From Streptomyces sp. NRRL S-37 (GTDB taxonomy: Bacteria > Actinomycetota > Actinomycetes > Streptomycetales > Streptomycetaceae): a stretch of 16,151 nucleotides of DNA. The notes beneath the pieces are model-generated. The model was not told where the DNA came from, made no database searches, and saw only the letters and a program-made list of their open reading frames with translations. The translations under genes were made by a program, and so were the position numbers. This document shows, one piece after another, positions 1 to 7,869 of this stretch (positions are counted from its first letter, which is position 1; each line of letters begins with the position of its first letter). The DNA lies in NCBI RefSeq assembly GCF_000721605.1, contig NZ_JOIZ01000046.1, positions 1-16,151 of the forward strand. The letters run 5' to 3'.

Positions 1-343
1 TCTCGTCCGTCGACGACAGCCGCAGCAGAAGGTTGTGGGCCACGTCGAAGTGGGTCTGCGCGACGGCCAGGTGAGCCGCGGGCAGCCGCCGGCGGTGGTC
101 GTGGCGGAGCGTGTCCCGTGCCGCCCTCAGCTCTTCGTGGGCCCGGTCAGCCAGAGCCCGCTCCTCCCGGGGGATCTGCCCCCGCTCGGCCTTCGTCCGA
201 AGCCGCGCCTCGAGCTCACCGATGCGCGAGTTCAGGCTCTCCCGGAGTTCCCACAAGCCCTTCTCGGGCGTGCCCGTCCACCGGCCGCGGCGCGGCCTCT
301 CCGGTCCCGCGCCCGTCCCGGAGTGCCGGGCATCGCTCGCCAT
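1..343 (-). CDS. Coiled-coil-rich hypothetical protein, N-terminal part (runs off left edge)
   Basis: An open frame starts at ATG 343 and stays open to the window edge, giving 114 codons. The start is well supported: AGGAGG lies 6 bases upstream. Residues 1-25 are basic and Gly/Pro-rich. From about residue 27 (KGLWELRESL) the chain becomes strongly helical and charged, with long Arg/Glu/Ala runs compatible with a coiled coil up to about residue 85. It then continues into an amphipathic helix (LAVAQTHFDVAHNLL). No membrane segment or catalytic motif is visible in this part. The gene lies downstream of the protease-hydrolase gene on the same strand, 183 bases away, so the two could be co-transcribed. 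I do not recognise the family. A cytoplasmic coiled-coil head of a membrane or scaffold protein is a guess, since the rest lies outside the window. Confidence 0.7.
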   Translation of the reverse strand, partial: MASDARHSGTGAGPERPRRGRWTGTPEKGLWELRESLNSRIGELEARLRTKAERGQIPREERALADRAHEELRAARDTLRHDHRRRLPAAHLAVAQTHFDVAHNLLLRLSSTDE

Positions 344-526
344 GGAGCGCCTCCTCCCGTCGTCGGCGTACGGCGCCCGTGGAAGGGCGCCTTCGACCGG
401 CGGTGCCCGTCCGCCTGCCCGCTCGGTGGCCGGGGCTTTCGCCGCCGTTCACGCCGGACGACGGTTCACCGCCCTCGTCACCCGCGATGCCGGCGTTTCA
501 CGGAAAGGCGCCGTCGGGCATGTCGT

Positions 527-2794
527 TCACGCGGTGAGGCGATCGCCGATCGAGCGGGCCACCTCGGTGTGGGCGAGATACTCGACGATGTCGTGCGTCC
601 GTTCACGGGCGTTGACGACGGCGAGGTCCGTCGGCCCGTCGGGCCAGTCGTCGGCAAGGGGGCAGCCGATGGCCACCGGGTCCGTCGGGCACCAGGCGTT
701 GAGCCAGTCCGCCACCTTGTCCGGACGGCCCGGTCCGCCGGACAGCAGCCGCCGGTACACGCTGTCCATGCCGAGCGGACTGCCTGCGGTGGTCAGGTGG
801 ACGACCCGCACACCGGGCGGCAGCCGGGTGAGCAGATCCATGCCGACGACCGTGCCCAGACTGTGCGTGACGAGGACCAGTTCGCCGTCCTGGGGCACCG
901 TCTCCAGGACGCAGTTCAGGACCTCCTCGCGTAGGGTGCGGTCGTCGAGGTAGGCGGCGACATCGCGGAAGACCAGGGAGATGGCCCACGCGTCGACGTC
1001 GCTGCGGGCGGCCAGCCAGTCCAGCCGCCGCCACAGGGCGCCGACCAGCGGGTCCAGGCCCAGTCCTTCGGCCCTCTCCACCCCGTCCCGCGTGCCCGGC
1101 GGCGCATACCACCTCTCGGCAGCCTCGCGGACCATCTCGTCGTACACCGCGCGGGCCCCGGGGGAACCGGGGAGCACGGCCGTCGGCGCCGCCGTGGCGG
1201 GGGAGAGGGACTCATGTCCGTCAAGGGCGTCCGCCAGCCGGTCGCCGTAGAACGGGAAGCAGACGTCCGCCGGGGCGACCGTCGGCAGTCCCGCCCGGAC
1301 CAGTCCCTGATTGAGGCCGGCGGCCCAGTTCCGGCGCAGCGCCTCGGGGTTCTTGTGCTGCTGGGAGCGGCCGTGCAGGAAGACGAGGTGCCGGCCGCCG
1401 CCGAACGCGCCGTCCCGCGCCCTCAGGCCCCGGGCGTGCCGGCCGACGGCCTCCGCGGACGTCTGTCCGACGCCGGCCGTGGTGCGGACGGGGACCGCAC
1501 CGGCGGGGGCGCCCGTGGGACCGGGGGCCGCCGGGGTGCCGTCGAGACCCGACTCCGGCCCCATGCCGGCCAGCAGTTCGCGCTGTGCGGGGGTGAACGA
1601 CAGGGACGCGAGGTGCTTCAGGATGACGCTGGTGCGCGCGCCCTCGTTGGACATCCAGTCCACGGCGTCCTCACCGTCGCCCGGCTGCCAGACCTGCCCG
1701 TCACGGCGTACGGGACGGCCCTGCTCGTCGGTCCTCGGCACGCCGCTGTGGTGGAGGGCGACGACCTCCCACTGGTCGTTGTAGACGGGGGAGCCCGAGT
1801 TCCCGGGCTCGGTGTCGGTGCGGTAGTGGAGGAAGTCGTCCAGGCGTACCTGCAGCGCGTTGTCGCGCACCGCGACTTCCTTCAGCCGCCCCATCGGATG
1901 GCCGACGACGTTGACCGGCTCGCCGATCACCAGTTTGCCCTGCCGCGCGCTCAGCCGGTTCCAGCCGAACGTCTCGCCGGGCGGCCTCCCGTCCGGGCCG
2001 GGCGCCACCAGCACCAGGGCGTAGTCGAGGTGCCGGTCGGCCCTGAAGAAGCCGTCGGGGTCGAAGTCGCGCCGGGCCGGCGCCTGCGGCGTGTTGTCGA
2101 CGGTGACCTGGGCGTCGAACTCGGCGAAGCAGCCACGGGCGGTCTCCGCGTCGGGCAGGACGTGGTGGTTGGTCATCAGCAGGTGGGGAGAGACCAGGAA
2201 CCCGGTGCCCACCGGCAGTTCACGTCCGTTCTCCCGCGCCGAGATCCTCGCGACGGTGCGGGCGGCCCGGGCGCCGCGCGGCAGAAAGCTCCAGGCCTGC
2301 AGTTCCTTGGACGCCCCGAGGATCCGCTCGAACGCCTCGGGCGCGGCCAGCGGCTCGGAGCGGACGGCCTCCATCACCATCGCGGCCGGCACCGCCTGCC
2401 GCTCCAGCAGACGGGCCGTTCGCGCGGCCAGCGCCTCCGGCGAGTCGGGAAAGCCGACCCCCGCGTCCTGCCGCCGCTCGACCTCTGCCCGCTCCTGGGC
2501 GCTCTCGTCGTACCGGGCGGCCGCGGCGGCCGCCTGGCGTACCCGCTCGTCACGGAAACCGCCCGTGAGTCCCATGGTTTTCACCGTCCCGTTGTCCGAG
2601 GGCGCGGCACCGGACGAGTGGGTGGTCGGTCCGTCGGGGTGGGAAGCACCTGTCACCGGATGTGGGACCGGGACCGGCGAGACCGTGCCTGTTCCACGTG
2701 GCTTCGCCGGGGCGGCCACCACCCGTCCGCCCGCTGTGAAGTACCGGCCCATGGCCTGGCCGAGGGCCGCACCGGCAGGCACCTCGGACGACAC
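527..2794 (-). CDS. Trypsin-like serine protease fused to alpha/beta-hydrolase
   Basis: Predicted 755-residue two-enzyme protein. Residues 1-73 are low-complexity (Pro/Gly/Thr/Ser). Residues 80-183 are helical and resemble the N-terminal region of the divergent neighbour. Residues 195-345 form a chymotrypsin-fold protease: GTGFLVSP then TNHHVL (His211), HLDYAL (Asp257) and GNSGSP (Ser333). After a conserved tail (NEGAR, 383-387) and a Pro/Gly/Ala linker, residues 467-745 are an alpha/beta-hydrolase: VFLHG oxyanion segment (471-475), nucleophile elbow THSLG (Ser645), TDPVA (Asp705) and THDIVEYL (His734). These suggest lipase or esterase activity on an unknown substrate. There is no signal peptide, so a cytoplasmic site is inferred. 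The start is uncertain: GTG 2794 has its best ribosome site (GGAGGG, 2816-2821) about 21 bases away, and ATG 2575 (residue 74) would drop the low-complexity leader. Both triads look intact. Confidence 0.88.
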   Translation of the reverse strand: MSSEVPAGAALGQAMGRYFTAGGRVVAAPAKPRGTGTVSPVPVPHPVTGASHPDGPTTHSSGAAPSDNGTVKTMGLTGGFRDERVRQAAAAAARYDESAQERAEVERRQDAGVGFPDSPEALAARTARLLERQAVPAAMVMEAVRSEPLAAPEAFERILGASKELQAWSFLPRGARAARTVARISARENGRELPVGTGFLVSPHLLMTNHHVLPDAETARGCFAEFDAQVTVDNTPQAPARRDFDPDGFFRADRHLDYALVLVAPGPDGRPPGETFGWNRLSARQGKLVIGEPVNVVGHPMGRLKEVAVRDNALQVRLDDFLHYRTDTEPGNSGSPVYNDQWEVVALHHSGVPRTDEQGRPVRRDGQVWQPGDGEDAVDWMSNEGARTSVILKHLASLSFTPAQRELLAGMGPESGLDGTPAAPGPTGAPAGAVPVRTTAGVGQTSAEAVGRHARGLRARDGAFGGGRHLVFLHGRSQQHKNPEALRRNWAAGLNQGLVRAGLPTVAPADVCFPFYGDRLADALDGHESLSPATAAPTAVLPGSPGARAVYDEMVREAAERWYAPPGTRDGVERAEGLGLDPLVGALWRRLDWLAARSDVDAWAISLVFRDVAAYLDDRTLREEVLNCVLETVPQDGELVLVTHSLGTVVGMDLLTRLPPGVRVVHLTTAGSPLGMDSVYRRLLSGGPGRPDKVADWLNAWCPTDPVAIGCPLADDWPDGPTDLAVVNARERTHDIVEYLAHTEVARSIGDRLTA

Positions 2795-3122
2795 CGGCGT
2801 CCGCCGCGTCGTGCACCCTCCTTTCCATGATGCGCCTCATGCCGCGGCGCGACGACCGCGTCGAGGTGTCAGGCGGTGCGGGAGCGCGGCGCGTCGGGGC
2901 CGTGCGCGACCGGCGAACCGGTGCCGTCCGGCTCCCTCCGGGGCCTGCGGCGGATCCGTACGCGAGCCCGCACGGCGGCCGGCGAATTCCCCGTACTGCT
3001 CCACCGGACCGCCTCCCTGATTGAAGAGGTGATATTTGAACCGGATATCGAAATGCGAGGATGATTCCCTCGCGGCCGCCGCGCACAATGGAAAGGGGGA
3101 GCCGACACGGAGGAAATCAGTC
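2795..3122. promoter_or_regulatory. Divergent intergenic region between the two protease-fusion genes
   Basis: This 328-base gap separates the starts of the two head-to-head protease-fusion genes and must hold both promoters. Bases 3018-3070 are distinctly AT-rich for this genome. A plus-strand candidate is TTGAAG, 17 bases, then GATATC, which is only a weak match to the housekeeping -10. The GATATC palindrome and nearby GATATTTG may be an operator. The ribosome site for the plus gene (GGAGG, 9 bases before ATG 3123) is clear. Open frames inside the gap have poor codon bias and were not accepted as genes. The regulatory call is inferred from arrangement and composition. Confidence 0.4.
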
Positions 3123-5117
3123 ATGACCATCGCAGAACACGTGTCCCGGGTGGAGACGGATTACCTGGCCCAGTTGGACAAGGCGGCGAGGCGGTTCGAC
3201 GAACGGACGGCGCGGCGGGAGGAGGCGCGGCTGGCCCTCGACCGCCGGGGCGTGCTGTACGCCGACGATCCCGAGCGGGTCACCAAGCGGCTGGCGCGGC
3301 TGAACGCCGACTGGTCGCTCGCCAGGTCGGTCGAACGCGTCGAAACGGTGCCGCGGACGACCACGGGCAGCGCACTGCCGCTGAGGCCGGACGCCTTCGG
3401 CGCCGATGTCCTCGGCCTGGAACGGCTGATGGGCCGCAACGACCTCACCGGTGTGGCCTTCCTCGAGGGAGGGTATCTGGCCGCCCGGTCGATCGGCCGG
3501 ATCGCGTTGAGGGTCCCCGGCGGAGTGCGCCACGGCACCGGATTCATGGTGTCGCCCTCGCTGCTGATGACCAACAACCACGTCCTGAGCACAGCGGACG
3601 AGGCCTCGCGTGCCGAGATAGAATTCAACTACCAGGCGGATCTCGACGGACGCCCGCTGAAGCCCGTGGTTTTCGCTCTGGAACCGCAGAAATTCTTCAC
3701 GACCGACCGGGAACTCGATTTCAGCATCGTCGCCGTCGCCGAACGGAACGAGTCGGACGAACAACTCGCCGACTTCCACTGGCTGCCCCTGGACGGGACG
3801 GAAGGAAAGGTCGTCCTCGGGGAATTCGTCAATATCATCCAGCACCCCAACGGGGAGCCGAAGCAGCTCGCGCTGCGGGAGAACCAGATCGTCGACGTCC
3901 TGGACCGGTTCGTCCACTACGTCACCGACACCGCTCCCGGCTCGTCGGGCTCACCGGTCTTCAACGACCAGTGGGAGGTCGTGGCGCTGCACCACTCGGC
4001 CGTTCCGGAGACCGACGACGACGGCCGCCTCCTCGCCGTCGACGGGTCGCTCTGGCGGCCGGACATGGGCGAGCACCGGCTGGCCTGGAAGGCCAACGAG
4101 GGCGTGCGCATCAGCAGTGTGCTCGAGGCCGTCAGCCGGCTCACCCTCACGGGCCCGGCCGCCCGGCTGAGGGACGGACTGTTCCTCGCCCCCGGCAGGG
4201 TGACGCCCGGCGTCGGCACCCCTCCGGGGCCGTCGGAGACCGTCGTCGACGACGCCGCCCAGCGCGACCTGAACGCGGCACTGTTCAACCTCCGGCTGGG
4301 GGAGGAGCTCGTCTACTACGACGCCCGCGCCGACGCCGCCGCACGGGACGCCTACTACGCGGGCGTGGACACCGGCGCGAGCGGCGAAGCGCTGCGCAAG
4401 ACGCTGACCGAACTGCTGAAGGAGACCCACGAGCGGCGCCCGTCCTACGCCCCGTCCCGGATGGTCTACCCGTGGGTCGACCTGCACCCGGACCGGCGGC
4501 TGCGCAGCGTGTACTCGGGCAAGACGTTCAGCCCGGAGGAGTTCATCCGCGCCGACATCGCCACGGAGACGGCACGACTGCGCGGGCTCCAGGAGTTCCT
4601 GCTGCGCGAGAGTTCCGCGGGACCCGCCGAGCTGGCCGCGGAACTGGACGCCCTCGAGGCGTCGCTGCCGTTCAACTGCGAACACGTCGTGCCGCAGTCC
4701 TGGTTCCGCAAGCGCGAGCCGATGCGCGGTGACCTGCACCATCTGTTCGCGTGCGAGGTCACCTGCAACAGCTTCCGCAGCAACATCCCGTACATGGACT
4801 TCCCTCAGTTCGACGAGGCCCGCCGGGAGGACTGCGGGATGCGGGAGGGCAACGGGTTCGAACCGGCGCACCACCAGGGCGCCGTCGCCAGGGCCACCCT
4901 CTACTTCCTGCTGCGCTACCCGAAACTCGTCGGTGACAACGAGGAGTTCACCGAGGACCGGCTGCCCATCCTCCTGGACTGGCACCAGCGGGAGCCGGCC
5001 ACCGAGTACGAACTGCACCGCAACGCGGCCATCGCGGAGATACAGGGCAACCGCAACCCGTTCATAGACCACCCCGAGTGGGCGACGGACATCGACTTCT
5101 CGGAGGTCTGGGCCTGA
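3123..5117 (+). CDS. Trypsin-like serine protease fused to endonuclease I (EndA/NucM-type) domain
   Basis: Predicted 664 residues. ATG 3123 is chosen over the upstream in-frame ATG 3036 because GGAGG sits 9 bases before it and coding bias begins there. Residues 10-65 are helical and charged and resemble the same region of the divergent gene; residues 95-127 (LERLMGRNDLTG, YLAARSIGRI) are also shared. The protease spans about 135-345: HGTGFMVSP, TNNHVL (His153), ELDFSI (Asp199), GSSGSP (Ser275). Residues 380-640 match the endonuclease I family: CEHVVPQSW (Glu520, His521), GDLHHLF (537-541), TCNSFRSN (Asn549), GFEPAHHQGAVARA (578-591). In the Vvn/EndA group the equivalent Glu, His and Asn bind metal or catalyse, so the nuclease looks competent. 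Classical members are secreted, but this one has no signal peptide. Expected activity is metal-dependent cleavage of DNA or RNA, possibly controlled by the protease. That control is inference. Confidence 0.92.
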   Translation: MTIAEHVSRVETDYLAQLDKAARRFDERTARREEARLALDRRGVLYADDPERVTKRLARLNADWSLARSVERVETVPRTTTGSALPLRPDAFGADVLGLERLMGRNDLTGVAFLEGGYLAARSIGRIALRVPGGVRHGTGFMVSPSLLMTNNHVLSTADEASRAEIEFNYQADLDGRPLKPVVFALEPQKFFTTDRELDFSIVAVAERNESDEQLADFHWLPLDGTEGKVVLGEFVNIIQHPNGEPKQLALRENQIVDVLDRFVHYVTDTAPGSSGSPVFNDQWEVVALHHSAVPETDDDGRLLAVDGSLWRPDMGEHRLAWKANEGVRISSVLEAVSRLTLTGPAARLRDGLFLAPGRVTPGVGTPPGPSETVVDDAAQRDLNAALFNLRLGEELVYYDARADAAARDAYYAGVDTGASGEALRKTLTELLKETHERRPSYAPSRMVYPWVDLHPDRRLRSVYSGKTFSPEEFIRADIATETARLRGLQEFLLRESSAGPAELAAELDALEASLPFNCEHVVPQSWFRKREPMRGDLHHLFACEVTCNSFRSNIPYMDFPQFDEARREDCGMREGNGFEPAHHQGAVARATLYFLLRYPKLVGDNEEFTEDRLPILLDWHQREPATEYELHRNAAIAEIQGNRNPFIDHPEWATDIDFSEVWA

Positions 5118-5466
5118 GCGGACGGCCGGGCCGGGCAGAGCGGTGGCCGTAGCGGTCGGCGTACAGGATTCCCTCGAGCACCACGTGGAAGCCGGCGTTC
5201 AGTGCGTCGCGTGCGACCCGGCCCAGCAGGGCGATGTTGGCGCCGCGCGCGGTGTCGTGTTCCCTGAGCACGTTCCGGCGGATCACGTCCTGGCCCAGGA
5301 TCGCGATCCCGCGGCCGTGGTGATCTCGCAGGCCCTGGGCCACACTCGACTTGCCCGACGCCGAGTTGCCGCGGATCACCACCAGGCGGGTGTCCGCACG
5401 GCCGGCCGCGGGCGCAGCGGACACACGACGGTGGGCGCCGCTCCGTGTGCCGGTCATGCGGGTCAT
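5062..5466 (-). pseudogene. P-loop kinase, C-terminally truncated
   Basis: The 134-codon frame starts at ATG 5466 inside the ABC transporter stop (ATGA overlap), so it was the last gene of that operon. Residues 27-108 are a P-loop nucleotide kinase: VVIRGNSASGKSS (Walker A, 29-41), GQDVIRRNVLREHD, and HVVLEGILYADRYG (94-107). Related actinobacterial ATP-binding kinases usually run on for roughly 60-80 residues with a lid and an Arg-rich segment. Here the homology stops at about position 5143, and the remaining 26 codons are an Arg/Pro-rich read-through that overlaps the 3' end of the endonuclease gene antisense. I therefore call it truncated and probably inactive. The substrate of the intact family is not evident. 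A short functional ATP-binding protein cannot be excluded. Confidence 0.7.
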
Positions 5467-7454
5467 ACCTGCTCCGAAGCGGTGGGCGCGGCGGGGTGGG
5501 GGACGGCCGCGGTCGGGGCGTACTGGGCAGCCTGAGCGTCGAACATGGCGGCGTACCGGCCGCGGGCGGCGATGAGTTCGGCGTGGGTGCCGTGCTCGGC
5601 GAGGTGCCCGTTGTCGAGGACGTAGATGTGGTCGGCGTGGCGGACGCCGGACATGCGGTGGGTGACCAGGACGACGGCCCGGTTCGGTGCGGCGAGGCGG
5701 CGGATGCGGTCGAAGGCTTCGATCTCGGCTTCGGGATCGAGGGCGGAGGTCGGCTCGTCGACGATGAGGACGCCGTCCGCCTGCGAGGTGGAACTGCGCC
5801 AGTGCGTGCGGGCCAGGCCGACTTTCTGCCATTCGCCGCCGGACAGTTCGACGGCGCCGCGGAACACGCGGGCCAGCAGGCTGCGCAGCCCTTCGGGGAG
5901 TTTGGCGATGACGGGGCCGGCGACGGCGTGGTCGACCGAGGGCTTCAGATCGTCGTCCGTGGCGGGGTGGCCGGGGCGGCCGAGGCGGATGTTCATCGCG
6001 GCGGTCATGGGCCAGCGCTGGAAGTCCTGGGTGAGCAGGGAGACGCGCTCGAAGACCTGGGCCCGGTCGAGGCCGGTGAGATCCGCCTCGCCCCAGCGCA
6101 GTGTGCCGGAGGCGGGCAGCAGCATGCCCGAGAGGATCTTCATCAGGGTGCTCTTGCCGGAACCGTTCTCACCCACCACCGCGATCACCGATCCCATCGG
6201 CAGGGTCAGGGACACCGCGTCCAGGGCGGCCGTGTCCCGGTCGGGGTAGCGGTAGGTCACCCGGTCCAGAACGATCTCCTCGACCCGTTCCGGTACGGGC
6301 GCCCCGCCGGTGGGCAGCGTCCGCCGGGCGGCCTCGGTGAGGAAGCGGCCGTGGTCGCGGACGTAGAGACTCTCCTCGTGGAGCTGGTTGATGTTCATGA
6401 CCAGTGCGCCCAGGCTCGCCGAGCCGGTGCGTACGGCGATGACGGCGGTCCCGGCGACGGCGAGGCTCATGTGCCCGGCCATGATCAGCCAGAACATGGC
6501 CCCGTAGGTCGCGGCCACGGCCAGGCCGGACAGCGCGGAGGCCACCCACTCGGTCAGCGCCTTGCTGGAGGCGAGGCGCTCCTGCTCGGCCTCGGCGCTC
6601 TCGGCCATGCGCTCGTAGCGGCTGAGGAGGAAGGGACCGACGGCGTGGAGGCGGACCTCCTGCGCGGCGCTGCGTTCGGTGAGCAGATTGCCGATCAGAC
6701 GGCCGGCCCGCACGTGCTCGATCCAGCTCATCACCGACACGTAGCGTTCCTGGGCCACGCGCATGGCGCCCCAGCCGCGCGGGGCGGCGATGAGGATCAG
6801 CATGGGCAGCAGCACCGGGTGCAGTACGGCCAGGACACCGGCGGTGGTGATCAGGGAGATGAGGCCGTTCAGCGCGGCGACACAGGAGCTGATCATGAGA
6901 CGGGCGGAGCCGGGACCGTGCTGGGCGACGTCCACGAGCCGCCGGAAGTCGGGGTCGTCGATGGCTTCCAGTTCGACTTCGGCCGCGGCGGCCAGGTACT
7001 GGGTGGTGGCGATCCGCTCGACCTTGGGTTCCAGCCTCCCGGCGCGGGAGGTGGACCAGGCGGACAGGGCGGAGTTGACGACGCCGATGAGCGCGGCGGC
7101 CAGGAGGCCGGGGAGCAGGGCGTGCAGCCGGTCGGTGGCGCTGCCGCCGCCGGCGAGGAGGGCGTGCATGACGGCGTTGACGGCGAGCAGGCCGGCGGCA
7201 GCGGCGATGCCCTGGCCGATCTCGCTGACTCCGACGGAGAGCAGGGCACGCCGGTCGGCCTGCCAGGCCATGCGCAGCGTGGCGCCGACGAGCGCGGGCA
7301 TGGAGCGCAGCGCCGACATCATGGTCAGGTCCAAGGTCGCGTGCTCGTGCTGGGACCATCCCATGTCGTAGCGCAGGGGACCGCCGAACAGCTCGTGTTC
7401 GGCGTCGGAGACCTGTGGTTCGGCCATGGTGACCGGTCCGAAGAACCTCTTCAC
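5463..7454 (-). CDS. ABC exporter, fused permease and ATPase
   Basis: This 663-residue half-transporter would work as a homodimer in the membrane. Start GTG 7454 has GGGAGG 6 bases upstream and overlaps the stop of the preceding 64-codon gene by 4 bases. Residues 65-345 hold the hydrophobic helices of an ABC type-1 exporter (about 70-98, 110-132, 190-225, 305-345). Residues 390-640 are the ATPase: GENGSGKST Walker A (428-436), Q-loop Gln476, LSGGEWQ signature (537-543), VLIVDEPTSALD Walker B and D-loop (562-573), H-loop His599. All catalytic motifs are intact. The N-terminal HELFGGPLRYDMGW segment is seen in streptomycete exporters of this type. No C39 peptidase domain is present. With three tiny upstream genes, export of a peptide or small natural product is plausible, but the substrate is unknown. 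Confidence 0.92.
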   Translation of the reverse strand: MKRFFGPVTMAEPQVSDAEHELFGGPLRYDMGWSQHEHATLDLTMMSALRSMPALVGATLRMAWQADRRALLSVGVSEIGQGIAAAAGLLAVNAVMHALLAGGGSATDRLHALLPGLLAAALIGVVNSALSAWSTSRAGRLEPKVERIATTQYLAAAAEVELEAIDDPDFRRLVDVAQHGPGSARLMISSCVAALNGLISLITTAGVLAVLHPVLLPMLILIAAPRGWGAMRVAQERYVSVMSWIEHVRAGRLIGNLLTERSAAQEVRLHAVGPFLLSRYERMAESAEAEQERLASSKALTEWVASALSGLAVAATYGAMFWLIMAGHMSLAVAGTAVIAVRTGSASLGALVMNINQLHEESLYVRDHGRFLTEAARRTLPTGGAPVPERVEEIVLDRVTYRYPDRDTAALDAVSLTLPMGSVIAVVGENGSGKSTLMKILSGMLLPASGTLRWGEADLTGLDRAQVFERVSLLTQDFQRWPMTAAMNIRLGRPGHPATDDDLKPSVDHAVAGPVIAKLPEGLRSLLARVFRGAVELSGGEWQKVGLARTHWRSSTSQADGVLIVDEPTSALDPEAEIEAFDRIRRLAAPNRAVVLVTHRMSGVRHADHIYVLDNGHLAEHGTHAELIAARGRYAAMFDAQAAQYAPTAAVPHPAAPTASEQV

Positions 7455-7645
7455 CGGGCGCCTCCCGCGGGCCGGTCGGTGGCCCGGCAGGACGGGCCGT
7501 GGGTGAGCGTCCGGAGACCGCGGGCAAGAGCGCTCGCGGCATCGAACGCGGCGAACGCTCTCAGTACCCCGTCGGCCGCGACGGACTGACGGCCGTACCT
7601 CTTGTCCCGATGTGCCGGCCTCAGCGGGACGGTGGCGCGAGTCAT
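7451..7645 (-). CDS. Small basic protein coupled to the ABC exporter
   Basis: A 64-codon frame. Its ATG overlaps the stop of the upstream 47-codon frame by 4 bases (ATGA), and its TGA overlaps the exporter GTG by 4 bases (GTGA), which is strong evidence that it is translated. The product is Arg/Ala-rich: a basic N-terminal third (RPAHRDKRYGRQS), an Ala-rich amphipathic helix (LRAFAAFDAASALARGLRT) and a polar tail with a single Cys (GPSCRATD). There is no signal peptide or lanthipeptide-like Ser/Thr/Cys core. I do not recognise the family. It could be an accessory peptide, a precursor, or a translational coupler for the exporter. Confidence 0.6.
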   Translation of the reverse strand: MTRATVPLRPAHRDKRYGRQSVAADGVLRAFAAFDAASALARGLRTLTHGPSCRATDRPAGGAR

Positions 7646-7785
7646 GCCAGGTGCCTCGTACCCGGTCGTGACCCCCGGGTGGACCGGGTGTCGCGGTCGG
7701 TGGCGGAGTGCGGAGGGGTGCCCGAGGTGCCGGTGGTGTTTTCGAACGCGGGATGAACGAGCGCGGGAAGGTGTACGGGGTTCAT
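7642..7785 (-). CDS. 47-residue Thr/Ser/Pro-rich peptide, possible precursor
   Basis: ATG 7785 has GAGGAG 5 bases upstream, and the TGA overlaps the next gene start as ATGA, so the frame is built into the operon. The predicted 47-residue peptide has a hydrophobic N-terminus (MNPVHLPALVHPAFENT), a Thr/Ser/Gly/Pro-rich middle and a basic end (RGSRPGTRHLA). It has no Cys, so lanthionine or disulfide formation is excluded. Its place just before an exporter operon would fit a ribosomally made peptide precursor, with PALVHPAF as a possible leader recognition segment. No homologous family is recognised and no maturation enzyme is next to it. The coding call rests on the ribosome site and the overlap, not on homology. 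Confidence 0.5.
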   Translation of the reverse strand: MNPVHLPALVHPAFENTTGTSGTPPHSATDRDTRSTRGSRPGTRHLA

Positions 7786-7820
7786 GAGGGCTCCTCGGGG
7801 CGTGATGCGGACTGGTGATC

Positions 7821-7853
7821 GGGTAACGACGGTTCTCGTATCCCCGTAACGGG
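7821..7853. promoter_or_regulatory. Palindrome and repeated GTAACG motif between two small genes
   Basis: CCCGTAACGGG (7843-7853) is a perfect palindrome around its central base. A second copy of its core, GGGTAACG, lies at 7821-7828. The pair sits between the 26- and 47-codon frames and could be an operator or an internal promoter region for the exporter genes. It is read directly from sequence; the function is inferred. Confidence 0.3.
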
Positions 7854-7869
7854 TGGATGCGGGCGAAAT

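Noticed and set aside
1214..2830. Long plus-strand open frame (538 codons) opposite the protease-hydrolase gene
   Set aside because: It is antisense to a gene with two clear catalytic domains; its translation is Arg/Gly/Val-rich without motifs, the usual artefact of high-GC DNA.
2550..3086. Minus-strand frame across the divergent intergenic region
   Set aside because: Although a GGAGG lies inside it, the translation is Arg/Gly/Pro-rich and it overlaps the better-supported gene start.
3951..5072. Minus-strand open frame (373 codons) opposite the endonuclease domain
   Set aside because: Val/Arg/Gly-rich mirror translation; the plus strand has the conserved nuclease residues.
5445..7589. Long plus-strand open frame (714 codons) opposite the ABC exporter
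   Set aside because: The minus strand encodes all ABC motifs; the plus translation is Gly/Asp/His repeats with no domain.
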